DNA of 53,275 nt, from contig JAHDHH010000025.1 in assembly GCA_020631405.1 (NCBI GenBank), positions 1 through 53,275 of the forward strand. The letters are read 5' to 3'. Source of the DNA: Saprospiraceae bacterium (GTDB lineage Bacteria > Bacteroidota > Bacteroidia > Chitinophagales > Saprospiraceae). This document shows, in pieces, positions 8,303 to 16,304 of the stretch; the stretch's first letter is position 1, and each line of letters opens with the position of its first letter. The position numbers and the translations under genes are program-made. The notes below the pieces were generated by a model. That model was not told the DNA's origin and made no database searches. It saw only the letters and a list, made by a program, of their open reading frames with translations.

Positions 8303-9508
8303 TTATTCTCCCGCTTGTGCTAGTGTAAAATCAAATTTTGCAGCGATTTGTTCAGAGATAGTATCAAGTGTTTCTGCGGTGATATCCCAAAACCCATTTC
8401 CAGCAGACATTTGGTTAATAAACCCATCTACATCATTTCGTGTAAAGTAGGGCAGATCACTACCAGGTTGTCGCAAAAATCTTAAGCTATACAAAAATCC
8501 AAACCCTTCAGAGAGATTATGAAATCCTCCGCCAAAATCATTGTTTGCTAGGGCTAGTTTCCCTTGCTTCAGGTAGTAAACAGTTCTTGAGGCAATAACT
8601 GTGGCTAGCTTTTCTTTGAGAATGGTTGCTTGTTCGTCTCTTACGGTATAATCCCCTGCAACGATAGCTGCTCTTCCTAGTTTGAATGCATTGAAAATAT
8701 CTTCGGCTATGCCTGTGAAGTCTCCATCCTCGTCAACGCGAGACAAATATTTGTTCAAAAAACTATCCTCACCAAGAGTAGCAAGTGGGTCACTAACATC
8801 AGTAGAAGCTCCAAAAAGATAGCCATATGCCTCATCCCATTTGTGTTCCATTGTAGTATATACAGTGCCTTCTTCGACAATGTTGTTGTCGTTGTTGCTG
8901 ATGTTTTCGCCTGCGTCTAGGACTAATGGACTGAGGTAGTTATTACAGATTTGGTCGACCATAAGAGCTCCTATCAGTGACTTAGCTACAGCTTGATTGT
9001 ACTCTAAACCTTTAGCATTGACATATCTTGCTTCAGAGCCATCTGCAATTTGACCAGCAACTCCCACGTCAGCAAATTGATTTCGATTTGGGTAGACTTC
9101 TGTTACCTGTGCTTCGATCCATGATGCGATCTCTGCCTTGATTACAGCAGCTTCTGCGGTATTGGCAGAAAAGAAGTCATTGGAGGCAGCTACCTTGGAC
9201 TTGACACTCTTTGTTGAGGCATTAAGGTCACTGTCAGCATATGGATTAGCATCTTCTCCGCTTGCAGTTTGATTAGCATACATTTCTAATAGAGACTCAG
9301 TTGTGGCGTCAAAGTCTAGCATCCCATTAACTAATTCTGTTGCCATTGCAATACGTGTAGTCTGCCCACTAAATGACACAGTTGATTCTCCCTCTCTCTC
9401 GAAAGCATAGGTAGTAGGAGTATCAATTACACTCATCATGTCATTATCTTCACAAGAAGTCAGAGCCAAGAGAAGGAGCAGTACTATTGGGGTTATTCGT
9501 AAGTGCAT
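8303..9508 (-). CDS. DUF4856 lipoprotein
   Basis: A 401-residue lipoprotein (lipobox LALTSC, Cys19) of the DUF4856 family. Recognisable parts are the N-terminal AFEREGESTVSFSGQTTRIAM motif, the repeated acidic and alanine-rich helices, and the SEGFGFLYSLRFL stretch near the C-terminus. It is the first gene of the four-gene locus and sits 12 bases before the imelysin gene; the same family pairing of DUF4856 with imelysin is common in Bacteroidota. A role in extracytoplasmic iron or metal binding is inferred from this pairing, not from any motif. A Fur-box-like palindrome lies 18 to 30 bases before its start codon. Confidence 0.75.
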   Translation of the reverse strand: MHLRITPIVLLLLLALTSCEDNDMMSVIDTPTTYAFEREGESTVSFSGQTTRIAMATELVNGMLDFDATTESLLEMYANQTASGEDANPYADSDLNASTKSVKSKVAASNDFFSANTAEAAVIKAEIASWIEAQVTEVYPNRNQFADVGVAGQIADGSEARYVNAKGLEYNQAVAKSLIGALMVDQICNNYLSPLVLDAGENISNNDNNIVEEGTVYTTMEHKWDEAYGYLFGASTDVSDPLATLGEDSFLNKYLSRVDEDGDFTGIAEDIFNAFKLGRAAIVAGDYTVRDEQATILKEKLATVIASRTVYYLKQGKLALANNDFGGGFHNLSEGFGFLYSLRFLRQPGSDLPYFTRNDVDGFINQMSAGNGFWDITAETLDTISEQIAAKFDFTLAQAGE

Positions 9509-9525
9509 AAGCCTCTATTTTTATT

Positions 9526-9538
9526 TAGATTAATTCTA
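9526..9538. promoter_or_regulatory. Fur-box-like palindrome before the iron-type operon
   Basis: TAGATTAATTCTA is a 6-1-6 inverted repeat with one mismatched pair, set in ATTTAGATTAATTCTACG. From memory it resembles the TTTAGA-n-TCTAAA type of Fur site described for Bacteroidota. It sits 18-30 bases upstream of the DUF4856 start codon, where a bound repressor would block transcription. On the minus strand TAATATTG (9547-9554) is a 7-of-8 match to the -7 element just upstream. The assignment to Fur is an inference. Confidence 0.4.
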
Positions 9539-10024
9539 CGTAAGCACAATATTAGCAAGAAAAATTTTAATCTGGTGAATCAATTGTCGCTTTTTTACTT
9601 TTTTTCTGAGATCTAAATATTGACAATACGTTTTCGTTTAAAATCGAGCTTTTTGTAATCTAGAAAGTAAAGTCAATCTTGTATGAGAAATAGATTCAAT
9701 GAGTCATGATAATTGTAGCCATTTTTAGTAAATCATCTTGTGTTTATATTTTGTAGCCTGTGGAGCTACTACAAGCTTTTAATATTGAAAAGAGGAAATT
9801 TTGCCTATCTGCCTCTTTAGTATTTTACAATTAAGCAACAATGGGATTTACATATTGTAAATTGAAAGGCAGGTGGTTTTGATATTATAAACTACAGCGG
9901 CCTTGAGTGCTTCTATGTTTGAGTTCTGTAAAACATTAATTGGTGGTTTTATAAATTATGTGATTTGCTCTTCAGTCTCTGCATTATCATTGCTTTGAAT
10001 ATTATTAGTTAATTTCAATTATTA
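9539..10024. other. Long intergenic region between two divergent TonB-receptor units
   Basis: No coding frame of note. It is AT-rich and contains two structures: a 6-base inverted repeat TTGTAG/CTACAA (9751-9756 and 9769-9774), and a longer nested inverted repeat (see 9809-9872). No TAnnTTTG element was found close to the plus-strand receptor gene, so its promoter is not located. No cobalamin, TPP or other riboswitch core was recognised. Confidence 0.5.
9809..9872. promoter_or_regulatory. Nested inverted repeat in the receptor leader region
   Basis: Outer arms CTGCCT (9809-9814) and AGGCAG (9867-9872) enclose inner arms TTTACAAT (9824-9831) and ATTGTAAA (9854-9861), all perfect, with a 22-base loop and an asymmetric internal loop (9 and 5 bases). 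In RNA this would fold into a long bulged hairpin. It lies about 150 bases before the second TonB receptor gene, so it may be a leader RNA element or a double operator. Confidence 0.35.
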
Positions 10025-12472
10025 ATGCAATATCATATGAGGAATATAATAGTAGCTGCCTTCTTGCTTTTATCGGAGTCAGTATTGGTAGGACAGACCA
10101 CCCAGACTTTGAGAGGTACAATAGTGGATAAGGAATCTAAATACCCTCTCATTGGTGTCAATATCATGCTCACAACTTCATCAACTACTGTCCAAGGTAC
10201 GACCAGTGATCTGGACGGTAGCTTTCGGCTAGAGAATGTACCATTGGGTCGACAAGGGATTAGTATGACATATCTTGGATACCAAGAAGTGATCCTTCAA
10301 GATGTTGTCATGGACGCAGGTAAGGAAACAATACTCAATATTGAAATGGAAGAGTCAATAGTAGAAATAGAAGAGGTAGTGATTACTGCAAGGCGTAACG
10401 GTGAAGTAGCAAATGAGATGGCTACTGTGAGTGCAAGGGAGTTTTCAGTAGCTGAGACAAATAGATATGCAGGTTCAAGAGGGGAGCCAGCTAGGATGGC
10501 GTCTAACTTTGCTGGAGTCCAAGGAGGAGATGATTCTAGGAATGATGTGGTAGTCAGAGGAAATACGCCAACTGGCGTCTTGTGGCGACTTGATGGTATC
10601 AATATCCCTAACCCTAACCACTTCTCAATACCAGGCACAGGTGGAGGTTCTGTGACCATACTGAATAATAAATTCTTGAAAAATTCTGACTTCTTCACTG
10701 GTGCATTCCCAGCTGAGTATGGCAATGGAATCGCTGGAGTATTTGATTTGAAAATGAGAAATGGCAATAATGAAAAGCACGAATTCAGTGCCCAACTAGG
10801 TTTCCTTGGTACGGAGCTCATGGCTGAGGGTCCACTATCCAAGTCTAACAAGTCTTCATACTTGGCTACATACAGGTACTCATCTCTCCAACTCTTTCAA
10901 GGCTTGGGGATTGATGTCGGAACAGATGCTATTCCTAAGTATCAAGATGCTTCATTTAGGGTCAACTTTCCACGGAAGAATGGAGGTAATATTGCCTTGT
11001 TTGGTATAGGTGGTACTAGTGCTATCGATATTCTAATCAGTACAGAAGAAGCACCGTCAATAGAGACGCTGATCTATGGATCTAATGATCGAGATCAGAC
11101 CTTTGGCTCTGAGATGGGGACACTTGGGCTTACGTATTCACAGCCCCTTGATGCGAGTAGTTATTTCAAAGTAACGCTTGCAGCGTCACACTCTTCAGTC
11201 AATGCAAATCACGAATATATTGATAGAAGTGTAGTAGATGGGAAGTTCGTATTAAATCAAACTGTACCAATTCTAGACTATGTCTTTAGTGAAAATAAGT
11301 ACTCAGCCTACTTCAATTATACCAAGAAGATCAACAAGCAAGCCAGTCTGAAAATTGGGTTGAATGCAGATATCATTCAAGTAGATTATGACGATCAGGC
11401 GAGGGTAGTCAATTTGCCTACTTCCAGCGCCGATACCTTGTCTTTTGATCCATGGCGAAAGCGGTGGTTGGCTAGAGAGGCGGCTCCTCTTATTCAGCCG
11501 TTCATCCAATATAAGTATCGCTTTAGTGAGCGGTGCACTGCAGTAGTAGGACTTACCTCCTTGTTTTATGGGATTAATACCATAAGTGCAACAGTTGCTG
11601 AACCAAGATTAGGACTCAAATATGAGCTTAATGACAAGGAAAAGTTAGGCCTTGGATTAGGACTTCATTCTCAGACCCAGGCTCCATATCTCTATTACTA
11701 TGCAGAAAAGTCAGATAGTCAAGGCAATCCAATAGCATTCAATAAGGATAACATCGGCTTAGTCAAGAGTATTCATGCAGTTGCTTCCTATGATAGGATG
11801 CTTGGTGCCTTAAGTCGGATTAGGGCTGAGGTGTATTACCAATACCTTTATGACTTGCCTGTTGGTGCAGATGGGAGTTCGTTCTCATTAATCAACTCAG
11901 GATCTGGATTCAGTAGGTTGTTTCCTTCGGAGTTGACTACTGGTGGTAATGGTCGTAACTATGGTGTCGAATTGACCTTAGAGCGGTTTTTTTCAGATGG
12001 GTATTATTTCTTAGTTACTGGGTCATTATTCGACGCTAAGTACCGAACACTGGAAAATGTATGGCGAAATACAGCCTTCAATGGACGGTATGCATTCAAC
12101 ATATTATTTGCCAAGGAGTGGACATTTAACCAAAAAAATAGCCTCAATTTAGGATTGAAGTCTACATCAGTTGGTGGAGGCTGGTATGGTGAAGTAGATC
12201 TTGCTAAATCTCAGCAACAGCAGGAGGTCGTCTATCAAGATGAGACAGTGAATACTCTTAAGTTTGCCCCATACTTCAGGCAAGATGTCAAGTTGGCCTA
12301 TAAGATTAACACACAGAAAATCACCCATGAGATTGCCATAGATATCGTCAATCTATTTGATACTAAAAATATTCTTAAAAAGACCTATTCGCCTGATCAT
12401 CCTGACGGTCCCGTGGTCGATGAATATCAATTGGGCAGGCTACCGCTATTCTATTATCGAGTTGATTTCTAG
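10025..12472 (+). CDS. TonB-dependent receptor with carboxypeptidase-regulatory-like domain
   Basis: An 815-residue outer-membrane receptor. The start at 10025 gives MQYHMRNIIVAAF; the Met at residue 5 (10037) begins a more typical signal peptide and is a good alternative. After the signal (to about 24) come a carboxypeptidase-regulatory-like domain (about 28-115: LRGTIVDKESKYPLIGVNI, DLDGSFRLENVPLG), a plug (about 135-250, with VVVRGNTPTGVLWRLDGI) and a barrel ending YYRVDF. There is no SusD partner. It is transcribed away from the imelysin/HTTM receptor operon and is a different receptor subfamily. Its substrate is unknown; adjacency alone hints at shared metal-responsive control. Confidence 0.85.
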   Translation: MQYHMRNIIVAAFLLLSESVLVGQTTQTLRGTIVDKESKYPLIGVNIMLTTSSTTVQGTTSDLDGSFRLENVPLGRQGISMTYLGYQEVILQDVVMDAGKETILNIEMEESIVEIEEVVITARRNGEVANEMATVSAREFSVAETNRYAGSRGEPARMASNFAGVQGGDDSRNDVVVRGNTPTGVLWRLDGINIPNPNHFSIPGTGGGSVTILNNKFLKNSDFFTGAFPAEYGNGIAGVFDLKMRNGNNEKHEFSAQLGFLGTELMAEGPLSKSNKSSYLATYRYSSLQLFQGLGIDVGTDAIPKYQDASFRVNFPRKNGGNIALFGIGGTSAIDILISTEEAPSIETLIYGSNDRDQTFGSEMGTLGLTYSQPLDASSYFKVTLAASHSSVNANHEYIDRSVVDGKFVLNQTVPILDYVFSENKYSAYFNYTKKINKQASLKIGLNADIIQVDYDDQARVVNLPTSSADTLSFDPWRKRWLAREAAPLIQPFIQYKYRFSERCTAVVGLTSLFYGINTISATVAEPRLGLKYELNDKEKLGLGLGLHSQTQAPYLYYYAEKSDSQGNPIAFNKDNIGLVKSIHAVASYDRMLGALSRIRAEVYYQYLYDLPVGADGSSFSLINSGSGFSRLFPSELTTGGNGRNYGVELTLERFFSDGYYFLVTGSLFDAKYRTLENVWRNTAFNGRYAFNILFAKEWTFNQKNSLNLGLKSTSVGGGWYGEVDLAKSQQQQEVVYQDETVNTLKFAPYFRQDVKLAYKINTQKITHEIAIDIVNLFDTKNILKKTYSPDHPDGPVVDEYQLGRLPLFYYRVDF

Positions 12473-12500
12473 CAAGACAAACCACCTAAACAAGAGTAAG

Positions 12501-12542
12501 GCCTACACCAAAAATCATGTCATTTGATTGCTAGGTGTAGGC
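12501..12542 (+). terminator. Rho-independent-type hairpin after the TonB receptor
   Basis: GCCTACACC (12501-12509) pairs perfectly with GGTGTAGGC (12534-12542); inside the loop AATCA (12513-12517) can pair with TGATT (12525-12529). A short TTT follows on the plus strand. It lies 28 bases after the receptor stop and between convergent genes, so it may serve both. Confidence 0.7.
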
Positions 12543-12597
12543 TTTAAGTTGTTTAATTGTGCTGATGCTCTATAAGCAACATTAAGTGTATTCAGGA

Positions 12598-13320
12598 TTA
12601 GTAATTGCGGTAGGTGTCATCTACTTGATCTATGGTTTTCTGCTTATGTGTTTTGTTTTTACCTCCAAAATCAAAAAATCCAAATTTGAATGTACCTTCT
12701 ACAGTCCAACCATTCAAGTCGTTGAGGGTATCATTACTCACATCAAATGTACTTGCAAGTCTATATCTTATGCCAAACTCTGCACCCATGAATTTATTGA
12801 TGTTGAATTCTATGTTGACGCCAGGAGTCATCACAAAGGCTGGAGTAATTGACTCGAATTCAGCCTCGAAATCATCAAAAATATTACTTGCTTCACCTGT
12901 TTCTTGACCAAAGGCACCAAATCCTAAGAACAGAGGAATGCCAACATGAATTTTCTTATTGCCATAAAGGATGCCTTTTAGGTGAATTCCTCCTAGGCCT
13001 CCTGCCGTAAGAGTTGCAGTGTCAGAATCTTTGATTCTTGTGATACCTTGATATGATTGACCTTCGAAACCAAACTCAAACGTCTGATCAGCAACATAGG
13101 CTAGTCGTGCATGAAATTGACCAACAGTATTACCTGCGACTTCCGAGAATCCTCCACCTATTCCTAGGTATATGCCGTGTGTACTGCCAGCTTTACTTAA
13201 GGTTTCCATTCTTGGGTTGGCATTTAGGCCTAGATTAGGTTGCTCCTCTGCTGTTTCTTGTTGCGCTATTGCTAAGAATGATAAAAGCAAAAAGCTTATA
13301 GTGAGATGTAGTTGTTTCAT
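12598..13320 (-). CDS. Outer-membrane beta-barrel protein of the sigma-factor module
   Basis: A 240-residue secreted protein. I place the start at 13320, where MKQLHLTISFLLLSFLAIAQ is a standard signal peptide ending at AIAQ; a frame start at 13374 would add 18 non-signal residues and overlap the upstream gene. The body alternates short beta segments (GIYLGIGGGFSEV, KIHVGIPLFLGFGAFG, GAEFGIRYRLASTFD) and ends with a strand, TVEGTFKFGFFDFGG, before a basic tail KNKTHKQK. This fits a small 8-strand barrel of the outer membrane beta-barrel superfamily. It is last in the ECF sigma factor unit and probably a target or sensor of that system. Confidence 0.65.
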   Translation of the reverse strand: MKQLHLTISFLLLSFLAIAQQETAEEQPNLGLNANPRMETLSKAGSTHGIYLGIGGGFSEVAGNTVGQFHARLAYVADQTFEFGFEGQSYQGITRIKDSDTATLTAGGLGGIHLKGILYGNKKIHVGIPLFLGFGAFGQETGEASNIFDDFEAEFESITPAFVMTPGVNIEFNINKFMGAEFGIRYRLASTFDVSNDTLNDLNGWTVEGTFKFGFFDFGGKNKTHKQKTIDQVDDTYRNY

Positions 13321-13351
13321 TTTTGTAGTATTTGATAAATGTAATATGATA

Positions 13352-14440
13352 TTATTCTTCTCTGAGGATGACATAGCCTCTCTTTCCTCTCAGTTCAAAT
13401 AGGCCAGTGGTTTCTTGTGGTCCAAAGTTTCCGGTGATGATTCTCTTATTGTCTTTGTTGTCGATGATGTCAGATTGAATATTCTTAAAGCTTTCAGGCA
13501 GTCTCAGAACCCCTTCTTCAAGATTGGCTTTGAGGTTGAATGCAGCTCCATGTATAGTGATGTCCACATCAGAGTTTTGTTGATCGATATAGATATTCGG
13601 GTTGGAGTTATTGATTTCCGTGATTCTCAGATCAGTGACCCTAAGTTCTAGAGATAGTTCTTGACCCATTTCTTCAATGAAGATATTTCCAAACCTCATA
13701 TCTCCCCTGATTTTTTCAACCTCTACGATTCTCATTTCATCCTTATTGGAATCTAAATTGAGATAGTCTATAGTCTGTATCTGGAGTTCTGACCCTTGCG
13801 AGTCTAATTGGAGATCTGTTATTGATTCTGCCGATAGTCTCGAGTTACGGAGATTGAACTTAGCCAAGCCTGTAGACCTCAGGTCAACTCTCCCGTAACT
13901 GTGATCAAGGTCAATGGTCTTGAGGTCTTCTGTTACTTTGAGGTTGCCATGTTTTAAGTTGCATCGAAGCTTGCCGATAAAGTCAAGGATGACTACGTCC
14001 CCAAATGAGTTAATGATTTCTAAGTCAACTTCATTAGGAATAGAGATATTGAGGTCTATTGTGACATCTGACTTGTCTAACTCAAGAGGTATATCGGATA
14101 GCAATCTAGTAAAGAAGTTATCTTCTCTATCAGCTATAGATGAGCTGATAGTTACAAGTCTGCCAAAGTTACTGACATCAACCTGTACTCTTTCTAATAA
14201 GTCTTCAGCCGCATCTAGGTCTCTCTTTTCAACCCTTATCAGAAACTCATAAGCTATAGACGGTTTTTCCCAAGTTGATATGACTACATCGCCGTATTCA
14301 TTTTCTATTCTGACTTCTGCGAAATCCTCAACTGTGATTGTGTCTTTTGTGACTTTTTCTGCAATTGACTGACCTTGACTTACCAAGGGTAGAGTGATCA
14401 GCATTGCTAAGAATATCTTAAATGTAAATGCCTGTTTCAT
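13352..14440 (-). CDS. DUF4097-like secreted beta-helix protein
   Basis: A 362-residue protein with a signal peptide (cleavage after VSQGQS region, about residue 24). The rest is a ladder of short beta repeats such as VRIENEYGDVVISTWEKP, LEIINSFGDVVILDF and NLKVTEDLKTIDLDHSYGRVDL, the pattern of DUF4097/DUF2807 putative adhesins that fold as right-handed beta-solenoids. These genes commonly lie with ECF sigma factor and anti-sigma genes in Bacteroidota. Its start overlaps the upstream anti-sigma-like gene by 23 bases. The likely location is periplasm or cell surface; ligand unknown. No T9SS tail is present. Confidence 0.7.
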   Translation of the reverse strand: MKQAFTFKIFLAMLITLPLVSQGQSIAEKVTKDTITVEDFAEVRIENEYGDVVISTWEKPSIAYEFLIRVEKRDLDAAEDLLERVQVDVSNFGRLVTISSSIADREDNFFTRLLSDIPLELDKSDVTIDLNISIPNEVDLEIINSFGDVVILDFIGKLRCNLKHGNLKVTEDLKTIDLDHSYGRVDLRSTGLAKFNLRNSRLSAESITDLQLDSQGSELQIQTIDYLNLDSNKDEMRIVEVEKIRGDMRFGNIFIEEMGQELSLELRVTDLRITEINNSNPNIYIDQQNSDVDITIHGAAFNLKANLEEGVLRLPESFKNIQSDIIDNKDNKRIITGNFGPQETTGLFELRGKRGYVILREE

Positions 14441-14969
14441 CTTGAATGTTATTTGTATGGTTTACTCGTTCAAGTAATTGTTGAATAAGTTTAATTTGTT
14501 GATTGAAATTTTCAATAATAGCTTCTAGTACTTCTTCATTATTAATGTTTTTTTCAAGTTTTACTTTGAGTTCGCTCTGTTCATTTGTGAGCTCTTCGAT
14601 ATACTCTAGAAAATCTTCCTTCTCTAAGTCAGAAAGTTGTTCGGACTGTCTAAGTTGGTCTATTTTCAAGCCTACCAATCTGGTATAATGATGGTCGATG
14701 GCATTGAGCTCTTCAGATGCATTATGAGCCATTAATACTGGAGCTTTGTTGCTTTCCACTACATGGTTGATGCCTAGTCCAATGCCTACTAAAACTAGTA
14801 AGAGAAGAATCATTCCTACAATGGTTGAACCTAATTTGGGTTCATTGTCATGAGAGTGCTCACCCTTGTCCAATTCAGCTTCAATATGCTCCCACATCTT
14901 GCGACTGTTTGGAGCTTTTTCATCAAAAAAAGCCTTGTTCTTTTTGATATGTTTTTCAAATGAGTCCAT
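14418..14969 (-). CDS. Membrane-anchored anti-sigma-like protein
   Basis: A 183-residue protein with an N-terminal cytoplasmic region of about 48 residues, one transmembrane helix (about 49-68, GSTIVGMILLLLVLVGIGLGI) and a periplasmic helical, coiled-coil-like region rich in Glu, Leu and Gln (90-172). It overlaps the sigma factor gene by one base (ATGA-type junction) and is therefore probably its cognate anti-sigma factor, though the N-terminus shows no ZAS zinc motif (no His-x3-Cys-x2-Cys). The single-span topology with a short cytoplasmic head is typical. The coiled coil may be the sensor or an oligomerisation element. Confidence 0.65.
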   Translation of the reverse strand: MDSFEKHIKKNKAFFDEKAPNSRKMWEHIEAELDKGEHSHDNEPKLGSTIVGMILLLLVLVGIGLGINHVVESNKAPVLMAHNASEELNAIDHHYTRLVGLKIDQLRQSEQLSDLEKEDFLEYIEELTNEQSELKVKLEKNINNEEVLEAIIENFNQQIKLIQQLLERVNHTNNIQDETGIYI

Positions 14970-15505
14970 TATAATTGCTTTAGTATTTCCATTAATTTTT
15001 TCTTAGCCCTATGATACTGCGACTTAGAGGTGCCAGTAGAGACCTGTAGTATTTCTCCAATCTCCACATGATCGTATCCTTCGAATAAGTATAGAGTGAT
15101 AATCTGTTTGTAACAATCTGGTAGTGTTGCAACTGCTTGCTTGACCTTAGCTAGGTCCTCAATATTTTCAACAAAGGACACGTTTACCTCTTCTATCTCA
15201 TCAGCAATAGAAGCATTGTCTAAATCTGTAAAGTGTACTTTCTTGTCTCTGAGAAAGTTTAGACAATGATTAACAACCACTCTTTTTAACCATGCACCAA
15301 ATGTACTTTCATAACTAAATTGATCAAGCTTTCTGAAAGCTGTAATAAAGCTTTCTTGTAGGACATCCTCTGCATCTTCTCTACTGCCTAGCATTCTAAA
15401 ACAAGTAGAATACATCGCATCTACATACAAGTTGTAAAGTTGGTATTGCGCTAGGCGCTTGCCAGTTTTACTTGATTCAATAAGATCTTGATGTTGATGA
15501 AGCAT
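14969..15505 (-). CDS. ECF-family RNA polymerase sigma factor
   Basis: A group 4 (extracytoplasmic function) sigma factor of 178 residues. Region 2.2 is seen in SREDAEDVLQESFITAFRKL (41-60), region 2.4 in FGAWLKRVVVNHCLNFLR (about 69-86), and region 4.2 helix-turn-helix in HVEIGEILQVSTGTSKSQYHRAKKKL near the C-terminus. A GTG at 15508 would add one residue; the ATG at 15505 is preferred. The anti-sigma-like gene overlaps its stop by one base, then the DUF4097-like and barrel genes follow. The unit looks like an envelope-stress regulator with its own envelope targets. Confidence 0.9.
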   Translation of the reverse strand: MLHQHQDLIESSKTGKRLAQYQLYNLYVDAMYSTCFRMLGSREDAEDVLQESFITAFRKLDQFSYESTFGAWLKRVVVNHCLNFLRDKKVHFTDLDNASIADEIEEVNVSFVENIEDLAKVKQAVATLPDCYKQIITLYLFEGYDHVEIGEILQVSTGTSKSQYHRAKKKLMEILKQL

Positions 15506-15611
15506 CACAGTTTTTTGATTTACTTGGCTATGTAATATTGCTTTGATAATTGTGCATCATTTGTACTAAAGACACAGCTCAAAGTAGAGGGTTGCATTGC
15601 TGCAAATATTT

Positions 15612-16301
15612 TTATTTCTTTAAAATGGTTATGACTTGGATTACCTCTGCTATACTATAGGTGGGTCGGATTGCAGTAGTATTTGGTTTTCCATGATTAA
15701 CCCAGCAAGTATCTAAGCCATAGTTGTTCCCTCCTTGGATGTCAGAAGTAAGGCTATCGCCGATTACCAAGGTATTAGCCTTTGTAAGTTTAAAAGGTGA
15801 ATTGTCAAAAACATGATCAAAGTATGCAGTCTGTGGCTTTGCTACAGAGATTTCATCTGATACCGTAATACTAGTAAACAAGTGATCAATATTAAGTCTC
15901 TTTAGTCTAGCTCGTTGTACTTCTTTCAGCCCATTGGTAATCACATGGAGTCGATAGGAGCTATGAAGATTGGTCAGTAGTTGTTCAACAGCAGGGTAGA
16001 GAGTAGTAGTTTGGATTAAGTTCTTCAGATAGTTAGTACTCAGTGTTTTGCCATCAATGCCCTCAATGCCTAGAGCTTTCATCGTATCATCAAATCGTTT
16101 GTAGCGCAATGTTACTGCATCAATTTCCCTGGATTCAAATTGTTTCCAAATGGCAGTATTTATCCTGTTATATACTGCATAGACTTCATCACTATGGTCT
16201 AGTCCCAATGCCCCGAAAGTAAGCGAAAACGCTTGCCTACTTCCATTCTTGAAATCCAATAAGGTATTGTCTATGTCAAATAATAGATCGGTATATGACA
16301 T
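15612..16301 (-). CDS. YjjG-like HAD nucleotidase
   Basis: A 229-residue haloacid dehalogenase hydrolase of the YjjG/noncanonical pyrimidine 5'-nucleotidase type. Motif I is DIDNT with nucleophile Asp9 and acid/base Asp11, motif II HVITNG, motif III SVAKPQTAYF (Lys) and motif IV VIGDSLTSDIQGG. The helical cap between residues 15 and 100 is C1-type. YjjG removes phosphate from noncanonical pyrimidine nucleotides such as halogenated dUMP. Its start lies 3 bases after the peptidase gene's stop, so they share a transcript, though no functional link between a nucleotidase and a lipoprotein peptidase is apparent. Confidence 0.8.
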   Translation of the reverse strand: MSYTDLLFDIDNTLLDFKNGSRQAFSLTFGALGLDHSDEVYAVYNRINTAIWKQFESREIDAVTLRYKRFDDTMKALGIEGIDGKTLSTNYLKNLIQTTTLYPAVEQLLTNLHSSYRLHVITNGLKEVQRARLKRLNIDHLFTSITVSDEISVAKPQTAYFDHVFDNSPFKLTKANTLVIGDSLTSDIQGGNNYGLDTCWVNHGKPNTTAIRPTYSIAEVIQVITILKK

Positions 16302-16304
16302 AGA

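Noticed and set aside
9509..10024. Cobalamin riboswitch before a TonB receptor
   Set aside because: No B12-box or the usual conserved core was recognised; the stems present do not match.
10297..10851. Long antisense frame inside the second TonB receptor gene
   Set aside because: It mirrors the receptor's coding pattern and has no recognisable domain.
13914..14252. Antisense frame inside the DUF4097-like gene
   Set aside because: Low-complexity Ser/Leu-rich product, no start signals or family; shadow of the real gene.
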